A model generated the notes under the pieces. It saw nothing but the letters and a program-made list of their open reading frames with translations. It had not been told where the DNA came from and did not search any database. From Solirubrobacteraceae bacterium (lineage in GTDB: Bacteria > Actinomycetota > Thermoleophilia > Solirubrobacterales > Solirubrobacteraceae), in assembly GCA_025935735.1 (NCBI GenBank), contig JAICUS010000039.1, positions 1-19,096 of the forward strand: a stretch of DNA of 19,096 nt. The letters run 5' to 3'. Made by a program: the position numbers and the translations under genes. Below, piece by piece: positions 1-6,792 of this stretch (positions are counted from its first letter, which is position 1; every line of letters begins with the position of its first letter).

Positions 1-353
1 GCCACGACACGCACGACTGCTCCGTGGCCGCCGGCGACCGCTTCCTCGCCCGGCTCGTGCCCGGGCTGCTCCCCGCGCTCGGCCCGCACGGCTTCCTCGT
101 CATCACCTACGACGAGGGCGCCAGCGACGCGGCGTGCTGCGCCGACCCCGGCGGCGGGCGGATTCCCACCGTGGTCGCCGGGCCCGACGTCCGCCCCGGA
201 GCGGTCATGCGCCGCCCGCTCGACCACTACGGCATCCTGCGCGGCCTCGAGACCGCGTTCGGGCTGCCCCGGCTCGGCGCCGCCCGCAGCGCCCGCCACG
301 GCTCGCTCGCCCCGCTCTTCCGCACCGGCCGGCTGCCCTCACTCAGCCGGTAG
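1..353 (+). CDS. Phosphoesterase-family protein (acid phosphatase / phospholipase C-like), 3' end only
   Basis: The 5' end lies outside the window; about 117 C-terminal residues are visible, read in the frame that starts at base 3. The fragment has the hallmarks of the C-terminal part of the phosphoesterase family (PF04185, AcpA/PLC-like enzymes that hydrolyse phosphate esters outside the cell). These are an HDCSVAAGDRFL segment (target of the metal-site region), a hydrophobic strand followed by TYDEG, a GGGRIPTVVAGP segment, and an HYGILRGLETAFGLPRLG segment. In this family the DEG and HY motifs flank the metal/phosphate centre. The stop is TAG at 351-353, only 14 bases before the MFS start, so the two genes may be co-transcribed. 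Substrate cannot be told from this fragment, and any signal peptide would be upstream of the window. Confidence 0.8.
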   Translation, partial: HDTHDCSVAAGDRFLARLVPGLLPALGPHGFLVITYDEGASDAACCADPGGGRIPTVVAGPDVRPGAVMRRPLDHYGILRGLETAFGLPRLGAARSARHGSLAPLFRTGRLPSLSR

Positions 354-367
354 CGTGACCGGCCGCC

Positions 368-1579
368 GTGCCCCGGGTCGGACGCTACGCGGAGGTGCTC
401 CGCGCTCCCCATGTCACGCCGCTGCTGCTGGCGTCGATGCTCGCGCGGCTGCCCTACGGCGTGTTCGCGCTGGCGGCGATCCTGTATCTCGCCCAGGCCC
501 GCGGCTCCTACGCGGTCGCGGGCCTGGTGGACGGCGCCTTCGGGCTCGGCGCCGCCGCGGGGGCGCCGTGGCAGAGCCGGCTGATCGACCGGCTCGGCCA
601 GCGCCGCGTGCTGGTGGTCGCCGCCGCGGTCGACGTCACCGCGACGGGCCTGCTGATCGTCCTGACCGAGGCCGGCGCGCCGACGGTCGCGCTCGTGGCC
701 GCCGGCCTGGCCGGCGGCGTCGCGGTGCCCAACGTCGGCGGGGCGCTGCGCACGATGTGGGCCGGGCTGCTGCACGGCCGCGAGCCGCTGCTCCCGACCG
801 CGTTCGCGCTGGACTCGGTCGCGCTGGAGGCGCTGTTCACCGCCGGCCCGCTCCTGGCCGCGGGAATCATCGCCGTCGCCTCGCCGCTCGCCGCGCTCGT
901 CGTGTCCGCGGGCTGCTCGCTCACCGGGACGCTCGCGTTCATCGCCCAGCGGCCGTCGCGCGCCTGGCGGCCGGAGCCCGCCGCCCGCCCGGCGGGGCGC
1001 CTGGGCGCGCTGAGCTCGAGCGGGGTGCGCACGCTCGCGTTCGCCGCCCTGCCCGTCGGGTTCTGCTTCGGCGCCGTCGAGATCGCCCTGCCCGGGTTCG
1101 CCCAGTCGCACGGGCACCGCGAGCTGGCGGGGGTCCTGCTGGCCACCTGGTCGGTCGGCAGCCTGCTCGGCGGGCTCGTCTACGGCGCGATCGCCTGGCG
1201 CCGGCCGCTCGGCTCGGTGTACGTCGGGCTCTCGGCGCTGCTCCCGCTCGGCTTCCTGCCGGCGCTGCTGGCGCCGTCGATCCTGGCGATGGTGTTCCTG
1301 ATCGTCAGCGCCGGCGTGCTGATCGCGCCGCAGGCCGCCGCGTGCAACCAGCTGATCGGCGACGTGGCGCCCGGCGGCGCCGTCACCGAGGCCTACGCCT
1401 GGCCGGTGACCGCGACGCTCGTCGGCTTCGCGCCGGGGACGGCCGTGGGCGGCGCGCTGTTGGAGCACGCCGGGTGGCGGTGGTGCTTCGTGGCCGCGGC
1501 GCTGACCGCGCTGCTCGGGTTCGCCGTCGTGCTGCGCTATCGCGGCACGCTGGTGCGCCGGGCCGCCGTCGTGCCCTGA
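368..1579 (+). CDS. MFS transporter
   Basis: A 403-residue, strongly hydrophobic protein with about twelve predicted membrane helices, the normal size for a major facilitator superfamily permease. After helix 2 there is a short basic loop (QSRLIDRLGQRRVL) matching the G-x-x-x-D-R-x-G-R-R type motif A of MFS proteins. A cytoplasmic linker rich in Pro/Arg (around residues 197-215) separates two six-helix halves. Glycine-rich helices such as GSLLGGLVYGAIAWRRPLG fit drug/proton antiporter-like members. The start is taken as GTG at 368; no good Shine-Dalgarno is visible, and translation may be coupled to the phosphoesterase gene 14 bases upstream. The stop (1577-1579) faces the stop of the HxlR-type gene at a distance of one base. 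Substrate unknown; efflux is only an inference. Confidence 0.85.
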   Translation: MPRVGRYAEVLRAPHVTPLLLASMLARLPYGVFALAAILYLAQARGSYAVAGLVDGAFGLGAAAGAPWQSRLIDRLGQRRVLVVAAAVDVTATGLLIVLTEAGAPTVALVAAGLAGGVAVPNVGGALRTMWAGLLHGREPLLPTAFALDSVALEALFTAGPLLAAGIIAVASPLAALVVSAGCSLTGTLAFIAQRPSRAWRPEPAARPAGRLGALSSSGVRTLAFAALPVGFCFGAVEIALPGFAQSHGHRELAGVLLATWSVGSLLGGLVYGAIAWRRPLGSVYVGLSALLPLGFLPALLAPSILAMVFLIVSAGVLIAPQAAACNQLIGDVAPGGAVTEAYAWPVTATLVGFAPGTAVGGALLEHAGWRWCFVAAALTALLGFAVVLRYRGTLVRRAAVVP

Positions 1580-1580
1580 T

Positions 1581-2036
1581 TCACACGCGCGCGCCCGGGC
1601 CGGGGAGGAGCTCGACCTCGCCGGGACGCAGCGGCCGGCCGCAGCGGTCGCACACCAGGTCGGCGCCGATGCTGCCGCCGCAGTCCGCATGCAGGGTGAG
1701 CCGCGGCGGGCCGCCGGGCGCGGGGTAGTGGCGGTCGCCCCACTTCATCAGCGCGATCAGCGCCGGGCCGAGCTGCGCGCCCTTCTCGGTGAGCACGTAC
1801 TTGGGCCGCCCCGGCCGCCGCGGGTCGGACACGCGCTCGAGCAGCTGCTCCTCGGTGAGCAGCTTGAGCCGGTTGGTGAGCACGTTGGTGGCGATCCCGA
1901 GGTCCTCCTGGAACTCCTCGAAGCGCTCCATGCCCAGGATGGCGTCGCGCAGGATCAGCAGCGTCCAGCGCTCCCCGACGACCTCCAGCGCCCGCGCGAT
2001 CGAGCAGATCTGCTGGGGATAGGCCCGCTGCAGCAC
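1581..2036 (-). CDS. HxlR-family winged-helix transcriptional regulator
   Basis: A 151-residue protein. Its first 100 residues are a typical HxlR (MarR-like winged helix) domain: CSIARALEVVGERWTLLILRD, then a FEEFQEDLGIATNVLTNRLKLL recognition-helix region, then a beta wing ending PGRPKYVLTEKGAQL. A cysteine (C11) sits where many HxlR proteins carry a redox- or electrophile-sensing Cys. The C-terminal tail has CDRCG plus an upstream Cys and looks like a small zinc-ribbon-like extension, which is inference. The start is GTG at 2036; a TATGAT -10 box lies six bases upstream, so the mRNA is probably leaderless and needs no ribosome site. It is divergent from the carbonic-anhydrase-like gene, and a palindrome at 2090-2106 is a candidate binding site. 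Its stop nearly touches the MFS stop. Confidence 0.9.
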   Translation of the reverse strand: MLQRAYPQQICSIARALEVVGERWTLLILRDAILGMERFEEFQEDLGIATNVLTNRLKLLTEEQLLERVSDPRRPGRPKYVLTEKGAQLGPALIALMKWGDRHYPAPGGPPRLTLHADCGGSIGADLVCDRCGRPLRPGEVELLPGPGARV

Positions 2037-2042
2037 GCGGCG

Positions 2043-2106
2043 ATCATAGCCGACTTGCTTGACAAAAGCCGGTTTCGTCGCCTAAGTTGACTTGCATGAC
2101 GCAAGT
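2043..2106. promoter_or_regulatory. Divergent promoters and candidate HxlR operator
   Basis: Plus strand: a -35 TTGACA (2059-2064), an 18-base spacer and a -10 TAAGTT (2083-2088) place transcription start at about the ATG at 2096, i.e. a leaderless transcript. Minus strand: TATGAT (2048 to 2043) ends six bases from the GTG at 2036, also leaderless, with a weak -35. A perfect inverted repeat ACTTGC-N5-GCAAGT at 2090-2106 has the + strand ATG inside its spacer. The half GACTTGC also occurs in direct orientation at 2052-2058, just before the -35. HxlR proteins commonly bind such palindromes, so autoregulation plus control of the + strand gene is a reasonable inference. Confidence 0.6.
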
Positions 2107-2662
2107 GGAACTGCCGACCGGCATCGACGCCGCTCTCGCCCGCAACCGCGCCTTCGCCGCCTCCGGCGGCCACGAGGGCGCGGTCGTCTTTCCCAACCTC
2201 CGCCTCCTGGTGATCGCCTGCCTCGACCCGCGGGTCGACCCCGCGCGCATCCTCGGCCTCGAGCTCAGCGACGCGATGGTCATCCGCAACGGCGGCGGGC
2301 TCGTGACGCCGGAGGTGATCGACCACGTGGCGTTCGTCGGCCAGCTCGCCGAGAGCCTGCTGCCCGACGGCCCGCTGTTCGAGGTCGCCGTGATCCACCA
2401 CACCCAATGCGGAACGGGCGCGCTCGCCGACGACGGTTTCCGCGCGCGCTACGCCGAGCGGATCGGCGCCGACGAGTCCGACCTGCGCGAGCGCGCCGTC
2501 CTCGACCCGGCGGCGACCGTCACCCGCGACGTCGAGCGCCTGCGCGCCGCGGCGGCGATCTCCCCGCGCATCGCCGTGTCGGGCCACGTCTACGACGTCG
2601 TGACCGGCCTGGTCCGGACGGTTGTCACAACCCCCGGCCGCCGCGTGTCAGTGGAGCAGTGA
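2096..2662 (+). CDS. Beta-carbonic-anhydrase-like protein
   Basis: A 188-residue protein with the beta-class carbonic anhydrase signature. It has a Cys-x-Asp-x-Arg motif (CLDPR, C42, D44, R46) and, about 60 residues later, HHTQCG (H102, C105). Together C42, H102 and C105 form the expected zinc site with the Asp-Arg dyad. The family interconverts CO2 and bicarbonate in the cytoplasm; some members in this branch are uncharacterised or act on related small molecules. The start is ATG 2096; an in-frame TTG at 2087 is disfavoured because the -10 box covers it. A VOC gene follows 22 bases after the stop, so the pair is probably an operon. The divergent HxlR-type regulator is an unusual partner for a housekeeping anhydrase and hints at a stress-linked role, which is inference. 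Confidence 0.85.
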   Translation: MTQVELPTGIDAALARNRAFAASGGHEGAVVFPNLRLLVIACLDPRVDPARILGLELSDAMVIRNGGGLVTPEVIDHVAFVGQLAESLLPDGPLFEVAVIHHTQCGTGALADDGFRARYAERIGADESDLRERAVLDPAATVTRDVERLRAAAAISPRIAVSGHVYDVVTGLVRTVVTTPGRRVSVEQ

Positions 2663-2684
2663 CCACGACACCGGAGGTACGGCA

Positions 2685-3062
2685 GTGCTGAAGAACGTCT
2701 TCTACACGAGCGTGATGGTCAGCGACCAGGACCGGGCGCTCGACTTCTACACGAACGTCCTCGGCCTGGAGAAGCGCGTCGAGAACCCGACGCCCGACGG
2801 GCCGCGGTTCCTGACCGTCGGCGTCGAGGGCGACGGCTTCCAGCTGGTGCTCTGGCCCGGGACCCCGGGGCAGGCCCAGCCGGTGATGGGCCGCCCGCCG
2901 GCGTCGGTGACGATCGAGACCGGCGATTGCCGGCAGTCGGTCGAGGAGCTGAAGTCGCGCGGCGTCGAGTTCGTCTCGGACGTGCTCGAGTTCCCGTGGG
3001 GCTACGTCGCGCAGTTCCAGGACCCCGACGGCAACCTGCTGCAGCTCCGCGAGGGCCGCTAG
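2685..3062 (+). CDS. VOC-family (glyoxalase/bleomycin-resistance fold) protein
   Basis: A 125-residue single vicinal-oxygen-chelate domain protein made of two beta-alpha-beta-beta-beta modules: TSVMVSDQDRALDFYTNVLGLE near the N-terminus, and ELKSRGVEFVSDVLEFPWG followed by FQDPDGNLLQL at the C-terminus. The start GTG 2685 is chosen because GGAGG (2673-2677) lies seven bases upstream; longer in-frame starts overlap the preceding gene and add no domain. The residues that usually bind metal are replaced: the N-terminal His position is Tyr and the final Glu of the DPDGN-x-x-E motif is Gln. A metal-dependent dioxygenase or glyoxalase role is therefore unlikely, and ligand binding or a non-classical activity is more plausible. 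It probably shares a transcript with the carbonic-anhydrase-like gene. Substrate unknown. Confidence 0.85.
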   Translation: MLKNVFYTSVMVSDQDRALDFYTNVLGLEKRVENPTPDGPRFLTVGVEGDGFQLVLWPGTPGQAQPVMGRPPASVTIETGDCRQSVEELKSRGVEFVSDVLEFPWGYVAQFQDPDGNLLQLREGR

Positions 3063-3069
3063 CCGGGTC

Positions 3070-3101
3070 GCGCCCGGCGCCGCCTCGGCAGCGCCGGGCG
3101 C
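3070..3101. terminator. Bidirectional hairpin terminator between convergent genes
   Basis: An 11-bp perfect inverted repeat, GCGCCCGGCGC (3070-3080) and GCGCCGGGCGC (3091-3101), with a 10-base loop. It fills the 41-base gap between the VOC stop (3062) and the DeoR-type stop (3104), and can fold on both strands. There is no T-tract, as is common in high-GC actinobacteria. Confidence 0.7.
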
Positions 3102-3103
3102 CC

Positions 3104-3877
3104 TCAGGCCCCGATCACGCGCACGTTCACGCCCGTGGCGCGCAGCGGCTCCAGCGCGGACGCCGGGGCGCCGTGGGCGAGCACGCTCGACACCTCGGTG
3201 ACGCGGGCGATGGCGTTCTGGCCGCGGGCGCCGAGCTTGGAGTCGTCCAGCAGCAGCACCGACTCCTCCGACTGGGCGATCATCGAGCGCTTGACCTCGG
3301 CCTCGAGCTCGTCGGCGTCGGTGAGCACGCCGTCGCGGGTGACGCCCTTGACCGAGAGGAACAGGCGGTCGGCGAAGTGGCCGAGCACGGTGTGGACGGC
3401 GTAGGGGCCGACGTAGGAGCGGGTGAGCGGGCGCAGCGTGCCGCCGACGCCGATCAGGTTCACGTTCGGCGTCTCGCGCGTGGCCACCGCCTCCATCACC
3501 GGCAGGCTGTTGGTGATCACGGTCACGCCGATGCCCAGCTCGACGATCCGGCGGGCGACGAAGTAGGCGGTGGAGGAGGAGTCCAGGAAGACCGTCTCGC
3601 GCGGCGAGAGCAGCGCGGCGGCGGCCTCGGCGAGCTGCGCCTTGGCCTCCGTGGCCACCTCGAGGCGCTGGGCGAAGGAGTCCTCCTGCGCGGAGATCGA
3701 CGGCAGGACGGCGCCGCCGTGCGTGCGCCGGGCGATGCCCTGGCGCTCGAGCTCGGCCAGGTCGCGGCGGGCGGTCATGGGGGACACGCCGAAGCGCGTC
3801 TCGACCTCGGTCACGGTGATCGCCCCGCTGTCGCGCAGCAGGTCCGCGATCGCGGAGCGGCGGGCCATGGCGAGCAT
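3104..3877 (-). CDS. DeoR-family transcriptional regulator
   Basis: A 257-residue repressor of the DeoR/GlpR type. The N-terminus starts MLAMARRSAIADLL and carries the winged helix-turn-helix with the family signature VSPMTARRDLAELERQGIARRTHGGAVLP (residues about 30-58; central part VSPMTARRDLAEL). The rest is the DeoR C-terminal sensor domain (PF00455, isomerase-like), with a FLDSSSTAYFVARRI segment and a VLLLDDSKLG segment that usually bind phosphorylated sugars or related metabolites. The start at 3877 matches the usual MLA-x-x-RR beginning; ATG 3868 is an alternative. It is divergent from lutABC. A palindrome TTGATCG-GAAA-CGATCAA overlaps its own putative -10 box, suggesting autorepression. 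Control of lutABC is likely by position but not proven; the known lut regulators (LutR, LldR) are GntR-type. Confidence 0.9.
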   Translation of the reverse strand: MLAMARRSAIADLLRDSGAITVTEVETRFGVSPMTARRDLAELERQGIARRTHGGAVLPSISAQEDSFAQRLEVATEAKAQLAEAAAALLSPRETVFLDSSSTAYFVARRIVELGIGVTVITNSLPVMEAVATRETPNVNLIGVGGTLRPLTRSYVGPYAVHTVLGHFADRLFLSVKGVTRDGVLTDADELEAEVKRSMIAQSEESVLLLDDSKLGARGQNAIARVTEVSSVLAHGAPASALEPLRATGVNVRVIGA

Positions 3878-3926
3878 CGGGCGGTCGGAGCGGCTGCGGT
3901 TGATCTCGGGCTCCTCTCCCTGGGAA

Positions 3927-3968
3927 TTGATCGGAAACGATCAAACCAGCGGCGTGGCGGGCTGTCAA
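3927..3968 (-). promoter_or_regulatory. deoR-type promoter with overlapping operator
   Basis: On the minus strand a perfect -35 TTGACA (3968 to 3963), a 17-base spacer and a -10 TTTGAT (3945 to 3940) drive the DeoR-type gene. The perfect inverted repeat TTGATCG-GAAA-CGATCAA (3927-3944) begins inside this -10 box, so a bound repressor would block transcription. A further half-site-like CGATCG lies at 3977-3982, towards the lut promoter. Confidence 0.6.
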
Positions 3969-3995
3969 GGCACAAGCGATCGGTCTTGGTCGAGC

Positions 3996-4023
3996 TTGCT
4001 CGTTTCCCGAAAAGGGGTAGAGT
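3996..4023 (+). promoter_or_regulatory. lutABC promoter
   Basis: TTGCTC (3996-4001), a 16-base spacer and TAGAGT (4018-4023). The -10 ends nine bases before the lutA ATG and no Shine-Dalgarno fits between, so the transcript is probably leaderless or nearly so. The same TAGAGT hexamer serves the secreted-protein gene at 6750-6755. Confidence 0.5.
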
Positions 4024-4032
4024 CCGGCCGCG

Positions 4033-4707
4033 ATGCGGGTCGGGCTGTTCGTCACGTGCTTCAACGACACGCTGTTCCCGCAGGCCGGCCGCGCGGTGGT
4101 GACGCTCCTGGAGCGCCTGGGCTGCGAGGTCGACTTCCCGCTCGAGCAGACGTGTTGCGGCCAGATGCACGTCAATTCCGGCTACGAGCACGAGGTCGGC
4201 GGCCTGATCGAGCGCTTCGCCCGGGTGTTCGGCGGCTATGAGGCGGTGGTGTCGCCGTCGGCCTCGTGCGTGGCCCACGTGCGCGCGCACATCCCACAGG
4301 TCGAGGTGCTCGAGCTCACGGAGTTCCTCGTCGACCGGTTGGGCGTGGTCGACGTCGGTGCATCGTTCCCGCACCGCGTGACGCTGCACCCGACCTGCCA
4401 CTCGCTGCGGCTGCTGCACATCGGCGACCGGCCGCGGCGGCTGCTGGAGCACGTCCGCGGGATCGACCTGGTCGAGCTCCCGGCCGCCGCGGAGTGCTGC
4501 GGCTTCGGCGGCACGTTCGCGGTCAAGAACGCGGACACCTCGATGGCCATGCTCTCCGACAAGCTGCGCCACGTGCTCGACACGCGCGCCGAGGTCTGCA
4601 CGGCGGCCGACACGTCGTGCCTGATGCACATCGGCGGCGCGCTGAGCCGGCAGCGCACCGGCGTGCGGACGATGCACCTGGCCGAGATCCTGGCGGCCAC
4701 GGAATGA
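4033..4707 (+). CDS. lutA: LutA, L-lactate oxidation iron-sulfur subunit (two CCG domains)
   Basis: A 224-residue protein of the LutA/LldE family. Together with LutB and LutC it forms the non-flavin, cytoplasmic L-lactate oxidation complex that makes pyruvate. It has two cysteine-rich CCG domains: TCCGQMHVNSGY in the N-terminal half and, after HPTCHSLR, AECCGFGGTFAVKN in the second half, followed by DTSCLMHIGG. These Cys sets bind an unusual iron-sulfur cluster in relatives such as heterodisulfide reductase subunit B. Length is close to the usual 235-245. The ATG at 4033 directly follows the promoter. The stop overlaps the lutB start (ATGA, 4704-4707), so translation is coupled. Confidence 0.93.
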   Translation: MRVGLFVTCFNDTLFPQAGRAVVTLLERLGCEVDFPLEQTCCGQMHVNSGYEHEVGGLIERFARVFGGYEAVVSPSASCVAHVRAHIPQVEVLELTEFLVDRLGVVDVGASFPHRVTLHPTCHSLRLLHIGDRPRRLLEHVRGIDLVELPAAAECCGFGGTFAVKNADTSMAMLSDKLRHVLDTRAEVCTAADTSCLMHIGGALSRQRTGVRTMHLAEILAATE

Positions 4708-6128
4708 GCTTCCAGACGGCCGCCCGCCGGACCCTGGCCGACTCGCAGCTGCGGCGCAACCTCGGCAAGGCGACGACGCTGATCCGCGAGAAGCGGGAGC
4801 GGGCCGTGTCCGAGCTGCCCGACTGGGAGGCGCTGCGCGACGCCGGCGAGGCGATCAAGGCGCGCGCCATGGCCACCCTGCCCGAGCAGCTCGAGCGCCT
4901 GGAGGCCTCCGTCACCCGCGCGGGCGGCGTGGTGCACTGGGCGCGCGACGGGGCCGAGGCGAACAGGATTGTCGCCGAGATCGTGAATGTTCACGAGAAC
5001 AATCACGAGAACAAAGAAGTGATCAAGGTCAAATCGCTGGCCACGGACGAGATCGGGCTCAACGAGGCGCTGGCCGAGCAGGGCATCAGCGCGATCGAGA
5101 CCGACCTGGCCGAGCTGATCGTGCAGCTCGGCCACGACAAGCAGTCGCACATCCTGGTCCCGGCCATCCACCGCAACCGGGTGGAGATCCGGACGCTGTT
5201 CGAGGCCACGATCGCCCGCGGCCAGTCGCTGGGCGACGAGGCCTCCGGCATCGCCGAGGCGGCGCGCCGGCACCTGCGGGCCAAGTTCCTGTCCGTGCCC
5301 GTGGCCGTGTCGGGCGCGAACTTCGGCGTCGCCGAGACGGGCACGATCGCCGTGGTCGAGTCCGAGGGCAACGGCCGCATGTGCCTGACCCTGCCGAAGG
5401 TGCTCATCACGCTGATGGGGATCGAGAAGGTCCTGCCGGAGTGGCGCGACCTCGAGGTCTTCCTCCAGCTGCTGCCGCGCTCCTCCACGGCCGAGCGGAT
5501 GAACCCGTACACGTCGCTGTGGACGGGCGTGCGCGAGAACGACGGCCCGCGGGAGTTCCACCTGATCCTGCTCGACGCCGGCCGGACGCAGGTGCTCGCG
5601 GACGAGGTCGGCCGGCAGGCGCTGCACTGCATCCGCTGCTCGGCCTGCCTGAACGTCTGCCCGGTCTACGAGCGCGTCGGCGGCCAGGCCTACGAGTCGG
5701 TCTATCCCGGCCCGATCGGGGCGATCCTCACGCCCCAGCTGAAGGGCCTGCACGCGGCGCCGACGCTGCCCTGGGCGTCGTCGCTGTGCGGCGCCTGCTA
5801 CGAGGTCTGCCCGGTCAAGATCGACATCCCGTCCGTGCTCGTGCACCTGCGCGGCCGCGTGGTGCGCGAGGAGAAGTCGAAGCTCACGCCGGAGGCGCTG
5901 GCCATGAAGGGGATGGCCGCGGCGTTCGCCACCCGCAGGCGCTTCGAGGCCGCCCAGCGCCTGGCCCGGCTCGGCCGCGGCCCGCTGGTCGCCGCCGCGC
6001 TGCCGGGCTGGACGCGCATGCGCGACCTCCCGGACCCGCCACGCGAGACCTTCCGGGACTGGTGGCGCGCCCGCGGCGAGCGCCCCGCGCCGCGCCGCGA
6101 CGCCCAGGTGGGCGGGGATGTCGGCTAA
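4704..6128 (+). CDS. lutB: LutB, L-lactate oxidation iron-sulfur subunit
   Basis: A 474-residue protein of the LutB/LldF family. An N-terminal LUD-type domain (roughly residues 60-290, with KVKSLATDEIGLNEAL and SGANFGVAETGTIAVVESEG) is followed by a ferredoxin-type region with two 4Fe-4S motifs, CIRCSACLNVCP from residue 309 and CGACYEVCP from residue 362. It passes electrons from lactate oxidation with LutA and LutC. ATG 4704 overlaps the lutA stop, and the stop overlaps lutC by 11 bases. Oddity: residues 97-104 (HENNHENK) are encoded by a perfect 12-bp tandem duplication in a patch that is much more AT-rich than its surroundings. Known relatives, as I recall them, are about four residues shorter here. 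Confidence 0.94.
   Translation: MSFQTAARRTLADSQLRRNLGKATTLIREKRERAVSELPDWEALRDAGEAIKARAMATLPEQLERLEASVTRAGGVVHWARDGAEANRIVAEIVNVHENNHENKEVIKVKSLATDEIGLNEALAEQGISAIETDLAELIVQLGHDKQSHILVPAIHRNRVEIRTLFEATIARGQSLGDEASGIAEAARRHLRAKFLSVPVAVSGANFGVAETGTIAVVESEGNGRMCLTLPKVLITLMGIEKVLPEWRDLEVFLQLLPRSSTAERMNPYTSLWTGVRENDGPREFHLILLDAGRTQVLADEVGRQALHCIRCSACLNVCPVYERVGGQAYESVYPGPIGAILTPQLKGLHAAPTLPWASSLCGACYEVCPVKIDIPSVLVHLRGRVVREEKSKLTPEALAMKGMAAAFATRRRFEAAQRLARLGRGPLVAAALPGWTRMRDLPDPPRETFRDWWRARGERPAPRRDAQVGGDVG
4991..5014 (+). repeat. 12-bp perfect tandem duplication inside lutB
   Basis: TCACGAGAACAA occurs twice in immediate succession (4991-5002, 5003-5014). The duplication is in frame and produces HEN-N/HEN-K in a surface-like loop before the KVKS strand. 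The surrounding 60 bases are unusually AT-rich for this genome. Confidence 0.9.
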
Positions 6129-6714
6129 GGACGACGTCCTCGCGCGCGTGCGCGCCGCGCTCGGCCCGTCCCCGCAGGCGGGGCGGGCGGGACTTATCCC
6201 GCGCGAGTACCGCGCGGCCGGCTCGCTCCCCCGCGACGGGGTGGTCGAGCTGTTCTGCGAGCGGGTGGCCGAGTACCGGGCGACGGTCACCCGGGTGGCG
6301 CCCGGCGAGCTCGACGCGGCCATCGCCCGGGCGCTCGACGGCGCCGCCAACGTGGCCTCCACGCTCGGCGACGACCCCACCGCCGGCCTCACCGTCGCGC
6401 AGCTCGACGCGCTCGACGCGGTGGTCACCGGCGCCGCCCTGGCGATCGCCGACACCGGCACGATCGTGCTCGACTCCGGCCCCGAGTCCGGCCCGCGCGC
6501 GCTCACGCTCGTGCCCGACCACCACGTGTGCGTCGTGCGCGCCCACACCATCGTCCCGAGCGTCCCCGACGCGGTCGCGGCGCTCGCCGACGCGGCCCGC
6601 GAGGGCCGCCCGATCACGCTCGTCTCCGGCCCCTCGGCCACCTCCGACATCGAGCTCGACCGCGTCGAGGGCGTGCACGGCCCGCGCCGGCTCGACGTCA
6701 TCGTCAGCGGGTAG
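6118..6714 (+). CDS. lutC: LutC, LUD-domain subunit of lactate oxidation
   Basis: A 198-residue LutC/YkgG-family protein consisting of one LUD domain. Typical segments are VVTGAALAIADTGTIVLDSG (substrate-pocket strand-loop) and, near the end, LVSGPSATSDIELDRVEGVHGPR, the family's C-terminal signature. It is the third component of the LutABC complex that oxidises L-lactate to pyruvate. The ATG at 6118 overlaps the lutB stop by 11 bases, giving tight coupling. The operon ends here; no clear terminator hairpin was seen in the 78 bases before the next gene. Confidence 0.92.
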   Translation: MSAKDDVLARVRAALGPSPQAGRAGLIPREYRAAGSLPRDGVVELFCERVAEYRATVTRVAPGELDAAIARALDGAANVASTLGDDPTAGLTVAQLDALDAVVTGAALAIADTGTIVLDSGPESGPRALTLVPDHHVCVVRAHTIVPSVPDAVAALADAAREGRPITLVSGPSATSDIELDRVEGVHGPRRLDVIVSG

Positions 6715-6727
6715 GCGCCAACCTCAT

Positions 6728-6786
6728 TTGCGCGCCCCGTCGGCGGGCGTAGAGTCGCGGCCGGTTCGCGGATCGACTGAGAGGAG
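6728..6786 (+). promoter_or_regulatory. Promoter and ribosome binding site of the secreted-protein gene
   Basis: TTGCGC (6728-6733), a 16-base spacer and TAGAGT (6750-6755) form a promoter very like that of lutA. GAGGAG (6781-6786) lies six bases before GTG 6793 and fixes that start. Confidence 0.5.
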
Positions 6787-6792
6787 CGATCG

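Noticed and set aside
2087..2095. TTG at 2087 as start of the carbonic-anhydrase-like gene
   Set aside because: It overlaps the predicted -10 box and adds only three residues; ATG 2096 fits better.
4960..5035. AT-rich patch in lutB as horizontally acquired DNA
   Set aside because: Too short, and the reading frame and family motifs continue through it; local slippage explains it better.
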